Shown: in pieces, positions 58,390 to 64,000 of the stretch
Layout: every line of letters starts with the position of its first letter
Numbering within the stretch: the first letter of the stretch is position 1
Source: Symbiodinium natans
Lineage: Eukaryota; Sar; Dinophyceae; Suessiales; Symbiodiniaceae
Length of the DNA: 64,000 nucleotides
Assembly: GCA_905221605.1 (NCBI GenBank)
Contig: CAJNDS010000140.1
Span: 12,501 to 76,500 of the forward strand
Direction: 5' to 3'
Notes under the pieces: generated by a model
Told to the model about the DNA's origin: nothing
Database searches by the model: none
Seen by the model: only the letters and a program-made list of their open reading frames with translations
Made by a program: the position numbers and the translations under genes

Positions 58390-58740
58390 ACGCACAAAGA
58401 AACACACACACACACACACGACACACGCACACACACGCACAACACACACACACACACGACACAGAACGAAACAAACAAACAACACAGAACAAAGCAAAAC
58501 AAACAAACAGAACCAAACAAACAGACAAACAGAACCAAACAAACAAACAAACAAACAAAAAAAACAGAGCAAGCAAACAAAACAAGCAAACGAAAAAAAA
58601 AAACAAACAAACAAACAAACAAACAAACAAACAAACAAACAAACAAACAAACAAACAAACAAACAAACAACAACCCCAGACACACACACAGAACACACCA
58701 ACAACACACACACACACAGAGACACACACAAACACGCACA
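58390..58740 (-). repeat. Second G/U-only (in transcript) tract, upstream of ORF1
   Basis: Plus strand (CA)n, (ACAA)n, (AAAC)n with up to 18 consecutive CAAA units and A9 runs. Same strand asymmetry as the inter-ORF tract. ORFs through it are compositional. Confidence 0.8.
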
Positions 58741-59077
58741 CTGAGGAGGCAGCATCGGATTATCTCAAGCTGCTCACAGTGGGGCATGGGTTGGCCCGCT
58801 GATCCAGATTCGTTGAGATGGACAGGCCCATACTGCAGTTAAGATATGCAGAGCTTCGAGTCTGGTCAGAACTGAAGGTCGGAGCAAGAAGCTCACGTAG
58901 GGTACAAGGGCTGGGGACGCATACGAACGCACGAAACGACAGCGGGGACAGGCCAGGCCTGCCCCCGCTGGCCCGAACCTACGAGGCAGGCGCAGGGTTA
59001 GGGAACGGAAACGACAGCAAGGACAACACGACGACTGCTCCAGCTGGTCAGACCGAAGGCGGGCTGAAACTCATCAC

Positions 59078-59364
59078 ATGTTTGGGCCTGGGGACATGGG
59101 GCGAGGTGGGAGTGTGTGTGTGTGTGCACAAGCGGCCGGCGAGAACATGAGGCAGCGTGTGCGCGCGTCCCCTGGCTGTATGTGGGAAATCTTGAGTCCG
59201 TGTTCCATGCGACATCACAGCAAGTTCCGCATGTTTGGGCCAGGGGTCTTAGGGCCAAGCGTATGTGTGTGTGTGCACAAGCGGCCGGCGAGAACATGAG
59301 GCGGCGTGTGCGCGCGTCCCCTGGCTGTATGTGGGAAATCTTGAGTCCGTGTTCCATGCGACAT
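59078..59364. repeat. Two tandem copies of a 153-bp unit
   Basis: ATGTTTGGGCC...GTGTGTGTGCACAAGCGGCC...GTTCCATGCGACAT, copies at 59078-59230 and 59231-59364, nearly identical over their last 100 bp. Position at the 5' side of the LINE is compatible with promoter monomers. Confidence 0.75.
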
Positions 59365-59465
59365 AGGGTGGGTTCTTAAGGAAGGGTGTTTAGGGTCGAG
59401 GGCTTGGAGCTTAATTTATGCTTCTGAGAGTTTAGAATTTGGCCCTTGGGATTTTTAGGGTTTAG

Positions 59466-59736
59466 GGTGCCAGAACTCCGCTCGAAGATCATAAACAAGA
59501 CTAGTTCTGCACAGGCTTCCGCAGCAGGGGCACCTTCTACAGGCTGTATGGAAACCAACGTTGCCCAGCAAGATCCAGCAATGGTGGACGTGGCTGATTG
59601 GAAAGAGAGCACAAATTCATGCCGATCGCAACCGTCATTGCCGTCACAGTCTGCCAGAACAGATGTCAACACGAGAACAGAGTGCCCTCCAGGAACAAAA
59701 GATCTCATGGAGCAGCACCCGGTTCGACGGCGTTAA
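59466..59736 (+). CDS. Exon, Ser/Thr/Gln-rich
   Basis: After TTTAGGG (TTTAG|G at 59467) the frame VPELRSKIINKTSSAQASAA, METNVAQQDPAMVDVADWKE and on is open to TAA 59734-59736. Disordered-type composition. The TAA overlaps the acceptor region of the next exon. Confidence 0.42.
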
Positions 59737-59741
59737 AGCAG

Positions 59742-59920
59742 AAGAGACGTGAAGAACGGTCCTGTCGTCTTGACAGTTCAACTGAGTGATAGCACCTGTT
59801 TTGCTGACCTCTCATGTATTCTGGGAGTCCCACCTCGAGTAGTCCCAGATCAGCCGTCGCAAACATCGTGGCAGCTGAAGGATCAGGGCAATGTGCGCTG
59901 CAGCCCCTGCTCACAAAAGG
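59742..59920 (+). CDS. Exon with telomeric donor
   Basis: Acceptor GTTAAAGCAG|A, one base plus 59 codons: RDVKNGPVVLTVQLSDSTCF, ADLSCILGVPPRVVPDQPSQ, with a Cys pair near the end. Donor GTTTAGG at 59921. Beta-strand-like start; family unknown. Confidence 0.5.
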
Positions 59921-60048
59921 GTTTAGGGTTTAGGGGAGTCTGGCCAGTTTCAGTTTGTGTTTAGACGCGTGCATGCAAAATGCATGTCAGCGTGCTTCCC
60001 GAAGTCCCTCGCGGTCTTGATGAGTCTTGACATGTTGCCCGCGTCTTA

Positions 60049-60139
60049 GGGTTTAGGGTTTAGGGTTGGTTTAGGGTTTAGGGTTTAGGGTTTAGGGTTT
60101 AGGGTTTAGGGTTTAGGGTTTAGGGTTTAGGGTTTAGGG
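60049..60139. repeat. TTTAGGG tract
   Basis: About 12 units. The region 60140-60600 has only weak open frames (60170-60367). Confidence 0.9.
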
Positions 60140-60635
60140 AGTGCATCTTGACCTGTCAGGACGGCAGTCATGATTTCCGAAGAAAAGGGTTTGAAGTTGG
60201 AGCGCGGAATCATCAAGAGCTCCCGTTATATGAAGGCACAGTGTACATGCATACATATGTTTCTCTGTATGTACATACACACCTTCTATATTTTTTTATG
60301 CCTGAAGTATGCTCTGGCAAGAATACATGTCAGGGCTGCAGTTGTTAGAAGTGTGAGTTTCGGGTGAGGTTAAAACCCCTGTAACACTGTAAGGGGTGTG
60401 AGGAGTTTCGGCAATTCCCAACAACCCTAAACCCGAATTGAGGGCGCCCTAAGCCTTAGACTAGTTAAGGTTTTTCTTAGACACTTTCTCGGCCGACTTT
60501 CTAAGGGATTGGGGGGGGGCGAGAAGACGTGCACTGCTTTCAGAAGAGATCTTTGGGGAAGATTGGAAAAACATATGAGCTGCGTTTTTTTTAGGCGCTC
60601 GAGCATAGGTACTTTGCAGCGGACATTATTATTGT

Positions 60636-61010
60636 CCGCGGAAGGGGTGAAGAGGTGAACAGGATTCCGCGGAAGGTCGCGGAAGGGTCCGCGGAAGGCG
60701 TGGTGTCCGCGGAAGGCTCGCGGAAGGGCGGCGTGCTTGAAACTATTAGATATATAATGGATGCCCAACATGCCGGCAACCGTTTCGGAGAGCGGATCTG
60801 CGCGGAAGGCCCGCGGAAGGGTTGCGGAAGCTCCGCGGAAGGCGACGGGTAGTTTTGGAGGCCCCTAGAGTCCATGCCTCATCCTCATATACACATTATA
60901 CACTCATTTCTGTTTCGGACCGGGTGCGAAGGTGGAATCGCGTTTTTCCGCGGAAGGCTCGCGGAAGGAACGCGGAATCCGCGGAACACGCCGCGGAAGG
61001 GTCCGCGGAG
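60636..61010. repeat. CCGCGGAAGG-rich segment
   Basis: About fifteen GCGGAA occurrences, most as CCGCGGAAGG or TCGCGGAAGG, all in the same orientation, in three clusters (60636-60730, 60793-60850 and 60947-61010) separated by AT-richer DNA. Spacing is irregular, so not a simple tandem repeat. CCGCGG is itself a palindrome. Confidence 0.85.
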
Positions 61011-61124
61011 GTTTTAATGTCCATCGATTCATGCTAGAGAAAAAGCACGGCTCATATGTTAGACAAACGCCTAAAAACCTATACTAAGGATTATATTTTT
61101 TGGTGTATGTTAGGGTGAGCCTAT

Positions 61125-61349
61125 TTGGGCACAAGCTTAGCCCCGGTTCCTTCGCGCAGGCCTATGATGAATGGCTGGTGTCGACGATCTTCACCATCAA
61201 CAAAGATCAGGCGAGCGAATGGAATAGAAATGAATCGAGTTAGGATCGAGAACATGACTGCCTGGTTCGTCGTCCAATTCCATGGCGACTCATTGTCAAA
61301 TTTCAGCGCTGAGACGCCGCAGTTTATGTCATGCCATCTCTGGTTGTAG
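61125..61349 (+). CDS. Possible ORF, unknown
   Basis: 74 codons with SRRPMMNGWCRRSSPSTKIR and FVVQFHGDSLSNFSAETPQF, stop TAG at 61347-61349, just before a CCCTAAA tract. No clear splice acceptor; moderate protein character. Confidence 0.3.
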   Translation: MGTSLAPVPSRRPMMNGWCRRSSPSTKIRRANGIEMNRVRIENMTAWFVVQFHGDSLSNFSAETPQFMSCHLWL

Positions 61350-61671
61350 GACCCTAAACCCTAAACCCTAAACCCTACACCCCACACCCTAAACCCTAAA
61401 CCCTAAACCCTAAACCCTACGGACTTGGCTGGGAATTTTGGCGGCGTGCTGTGCGATGTCACACCTCTACAGGAGCGAGTGCCAAACCGGGTTTAAGGTT
61501 TAGGGTTTAGGGTTTAGGGTTTAGAATCCCCATCTGCGAACCTTCGCATTCAAATCCATGTAAGATAAAGGGGTCAAAAGCCTATTTTAGTTTTTAAGGC
61601 CCCTATCTTACACTGTTTTCCCTAAACCCTAAATCCTATGGCATACACTGGTTTTTACCCTTCCGAATGAA

Positions 61672-61806
61672 ATGCCACCCTTGCACGTCAAGGCATTGAA
61701 GGCCAGGGAGTTGATGTACGCACGACTCGAGATGCTGCTGGAACAGTTGCTGGGCTTAGGGGAATCATCACCGGATCTGGTCAGGGATGTGATCCTCAAC
61801 TGCTAA
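61672..61806 (+). CDS. Terminal exon, leucine-rich helix
   Basis: An open frame (also open upstream to about 61650) reading MPPLHVKALKARELMYARLE, MLLEQLLGLGESSPDLVRDV, ILNC, TAA 61804-61806. An amphipathic helix with strong coding character. A diverged copy of its 3' half is at 38414-38454. Family unknown. Confidence 0.52.
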   Translation: MPPLHVKALKARELMYARLEMLLEQLLGLGESSPDLVRDVILNC

Positions 61807-62529
61807 GGTTTTAGGTTTGGGGTTTAGGGTTTAGGGTTTAGGGCAAGTTTAGGGTTGAAAGTTGACTGCTTAGAGGTGCGCAGCCAGTGCTGCTCAATTG
61901 TCTGCCAGAAGTTCTCAAGAGCTGCTGGCGTAAGGGTCGAAATCCCCGACCCGTTTTGAAATAGTGGAGCCTCCAGCTTTATAAGCCCCACGCCGCACCC
62001 GAATGACACACCCTGAACCGTGGAAACCCTTACAAGGTACAGCTTGCAAACCCTGGTGCCGAAAGACTCGCCGGCCTACCATTGGAACCGTGGCAGTTCA
62101 TCCAGCTTGACATGGCCCACTCATCTAGCACTTCGCTTAGGGTTTAGGGTTTAGTTTTTTTTTTTTTTGTTTGGCGGCTGTTCAATTTCCTCGGTTTGGT
62201 GGTGGCTCCTTTGCTTGCCGTGCGTGTCTACTACCCCTGTGAGCTGCACAGAGAAGCTTTTCAGGTGACATTGGGTCTAGGGTTCAGGGTTCAGGCCTTA
62301 TGGGGCTGAGGGTTTAGGGTCAGCGTGAGCAGCGGGTGCTTTGGTAAACCCTAAACCCTAAACCCTAAACCCTAAACCCTAAGCCCTAAGCCCTAAGCCC
62401 TAAACCCTAAACCCTCAACCCTAAACCCTAAACTCTGAAGAGGTGTCTGCACTTTGAGAGAGCGGCTTTGAGCTCCGTGGGATTCAGGCTTTGCAACTTA
62501 CTGGAGCGCGTAGGGTTTAGGATGAAGGC

Positions 62530-62648
62530 TTGGGATGGTCCCCCTTGTACTAGGGTTTAGGGTAACAACACCTTCATAGGGATTGTAATTAATAGGGGTT
62601 ACCATAATCCTTATGAAGGAGCTGTCAGTATAACGGGGAACATCCCAT
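62530..62648. mobile_element. Family D element with TTTAGGG patch in left arm
   Basis: TTGGGATGGTCCCCCTTGTACT, then AGGGTTTAGGG (62554-62564) in place of the usual AACAGTCC, then normal core and right arm to GGGGAACATCCCA. Confidence 0.65.
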
Positions 62649-62949
62649 ACTACAGGTGACCTTCTTTGGCCTAAGCTGCTCCTGCCTTCCCCACGGAACC
62701 TTTCTCTGGCCCACCACCACTCCAGCGATACCTGTAATAGGTGTTAGGGCTGCTTTTTGGCACTCGGGGTTCTAGACGCCACGCTGCGAAGGTCGGTGGG
62801 ATGTAGGTGTTTATGTTCATATACCGGGCCCACACGAAATGGTAGGCTGTGCGTCTGTGTCTTTTGCCAAGGACGCCAACCTATTGGAAGGCGGGCCGTG
62901 CATTCATGCGCCTTCTGGGTTTCGGATACTCGCGGATTGCCTTAGGCCC

Positions 62950-63043
62950 TACCCAAAGGCTCCAATGTAGTTCCTTTTTGGGTTAGTTATAGGGGATTCT
63001 AGTATACTACCCCAAAAAGGTACTACATAGGAGCCTTTGGGTA
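62950..63043. mobile_element. Family F palindromic element
   Basis: TACCCAAAGGCTCCAATGTA...TACATAGGAGCCTTTGGGTA, 94 bp, reverse orientation relative to 48639-48732 with only a few differences. Confidence 0.8.
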
Positions 63044-63416
63044 AAGCATTCCTGAACCCTTCCCGGATACCCGCAGGCTTCACGGTCTGAGAGCCCTAGA
63101 GAGAACTGTTTCGAACAGTGGAACCATAAGGCTTTGGCCTGAAACCACAGCACCAAGATGTGCCACATGCGTTTCGCATGTGGGGCCCGATTAGGCTTGG
63201 GGTCTGACCCTTGTCTCACTGAGCCCCAAATGTCGGCTGACACCCTGACATGTGTGACCCTAAACCCTTAAGTCCCCAAAAACCCAAAAGCCCTAAACCC
63301 AGATGACAGAATCCTGGCCTGCTTGTGCGAGCGCGAGTTTCGAAACCCTAAACCTAAAACCCCAAAAAAACCCAAAACCCTAAGCCCTAAACCCTTTTCT
63401 CTGATCCCACCGCCAG

Positions 63417-63524
63417 ACAAAGCGCCTGGAGTGGATGCAGAAGAGCGGCGGGGCCCAGATCGTCCTGCACCACGGAGGCCTCCTGTCCAGCAGGTTTCGC
63501 TTCCAGCTGCTCATGAAACCCTAA
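63417..63524 (+). CDS. Exon with strong acceptor, unknown protein
   Basis: CCCTTTTCTCTGATCCCACCGCCAG|A, 35 codons (TKRLEWMQKSGGAQIVLHHG, GLLSSRFRFQLLMKP). The TAA belongs to the first CCCTAAA unit, so the real end may be a GA donor at 63515 (AT|GAAACCC). Good coding character. Confidence 0.52.
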   Translation, partial: TKRLEWMQKSGGAQIVLHHGGLLSSRFRFQLLMKP

Positions 63525-63651
63525 ACCCCAAACCCCAAACCCTAAACCCTAAACCCCAAACCCTAAACCCAAACCCTAAACCCTATACCCTAAACCCTAA
63601 ACCCTAAACCCCGTGTTCGAGGGGTGTGGGGGGCGGGGGGGCCACACGCAG

Positions 63652-63758
63652 GACCCTTGTCTGAGAAGCAGCCCGAAGATGAGCCTGTCGAGCTGCAGCT
63701 CGCCTTCAACTGCTCTGAATCTTGGGGTCTTGGGGGGTTCAATGGTCCCAGGTTCCAA
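63652..63758 (+). CDS. Exon, acidic then Gly/aromatic
   Basis: Acceptor CCACACGCAG|GA, frame PLSEKQPEDEPVELQLAFNC, SESWGLGGFNGPRFQ, ending where GGTTTAGGG starts (about 63759). May follow 63417-63524 in one gene, although the phases I can see do not match exactly. Confidence 0.42.
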
Positions 63759-64000
63759 TTAGGGTTTAGGGTTTAGGGTTTAGGGTTGGAGTCTAGGGAG
63801 TGGAGTTGGGCGTGCGTGTGGGAGTGTACACGGCTTGCAGCTTCGTCCTTTTTGTTATTTGGGGGCTTGAGGACACACTTGGCATCTTGACATCCAGATA
63901 TATTATCCAGACTGTAGATTGGGTTGGGACCCATCTAAACCCCCAGCACTCCAAGTCCAAGCGCCCCAAGCCCTAACCCCTAAAGCAACTAACCCCTACA

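Larger units (their letters stand above)
52199..59370 (-). mobile_element. LINE-type non-LTR retrotransposon (limits tentative)
   Basis: ORF1 (57300-58373) and ORF2 (52405-56346) on the minus strand, a tail of about five CCAA units at the 3' end (52199-52216), and 153-bp tandem repeats at the 5' side (59078-59364). GGTTCT at 52193-52198 and 59371-59376 could be a short target duplication, but six bases is weak. Total about 7.2 kb. The 3' end abuts a family J element. Confidence 0.6.

Noticed and set aside
58183-58802. ORFs of 137-254 codons around the second A/C tract
   Set aside because: Same compositional effect; Lys/Gln/Asn/Thr or Val/Cys/Leu/Phe repeats.
1-64000. rRNA, tRNA or snRNA genes
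   Set aside because: No conserved rRNA segment or tRNA cloverleaf boxes noticed on reading; a dedicated covariance search would be needed to exclude small ones.
1-64000. Plant or bacterial origin
   Set aside because: TTTAGGG also fits plants, but GC/GA donors, AG|G acceptors and one-strand exon layout fit a dinoflagellate better; no ribosome binding sites or operons support bacteria. Contamination with another TTTAGGG eukaryote cannot be formally excluded.

Overview
The window reads as nuclear DNA of an alveolate, most likely a dinoflagellate. The plant/dinoflagellate-type telomeric heptamer (TTTAGGG on one strand, CCCTAAA on the other) occurs in well over a hundred short internal tracts. 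Short exon-like open segments lie almost all on the + strand, as in unidirectional dinoflagellate gene arrays. Several introns fit best with GC or GA 5' ends and an AG|G acceptor, which is known from dinoflagellates. There is one LINE-type retroelement. I see no rRNA, tRNA, operon or CRISPR array. The species is not identifiable from what I can see.

Layout. 0-6 kb: degenerate telomeric DNA with a few exon-like pieces. 6.3-9.9 kb: the best-supported host gene, about twelve + strand exons of a helical-repeat (HPR/RAP-type) protein that join in frame across telomeric-tract introns and terminal-inverted-repeat elements. 10-15 kb: Gln/Ala/Pro-rich exon pieces. 16.5-21.7 kb: exons of two or more further genes. 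22.7-23.4 kb: an intronless 224-codon ORF. 24-52 kb: many separate + strand exon candidates, including several convincing terminal exons, among inverted-repeat elements, minisatellites and long C/G runs. 52.2-59.4 kb: a minus-strand LINE with an intact 1313-residue endonuclease/reverse transcriptase ORF, a 357-residue ORF1 and two long G/U-only (transcript-sense) low-complexity tracts. 59.4-64 kb: more + strand exon candidates and a CCGCGGAAGG-rich segment.

The unusual point is where the telomeric repeats sit. Tracts of (GTTTAGG)n begin exactly at exon ends at about sixteen places and supply a GT donor. In two cases the whole interval between exons is nothing but telomeric repeat, (GTTTAGG)11GTTTAG and (GTTTAGG)12GTTTAG with one substitution, and removing it keeps the frame. 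Other tracts lie inside inverted-repeat elements that themselves behave as frame-restoring introns, and several are flanked by 6-16 bp direct duplications. The working model is that telomeric DNA was inserted at breaks and tolerated or recruited as introns, beside ten or more families of introner-like inverted-repeat elements. All exon calls are by eye from frame, splice-site and composition evidence. No transcript data or database search was available.
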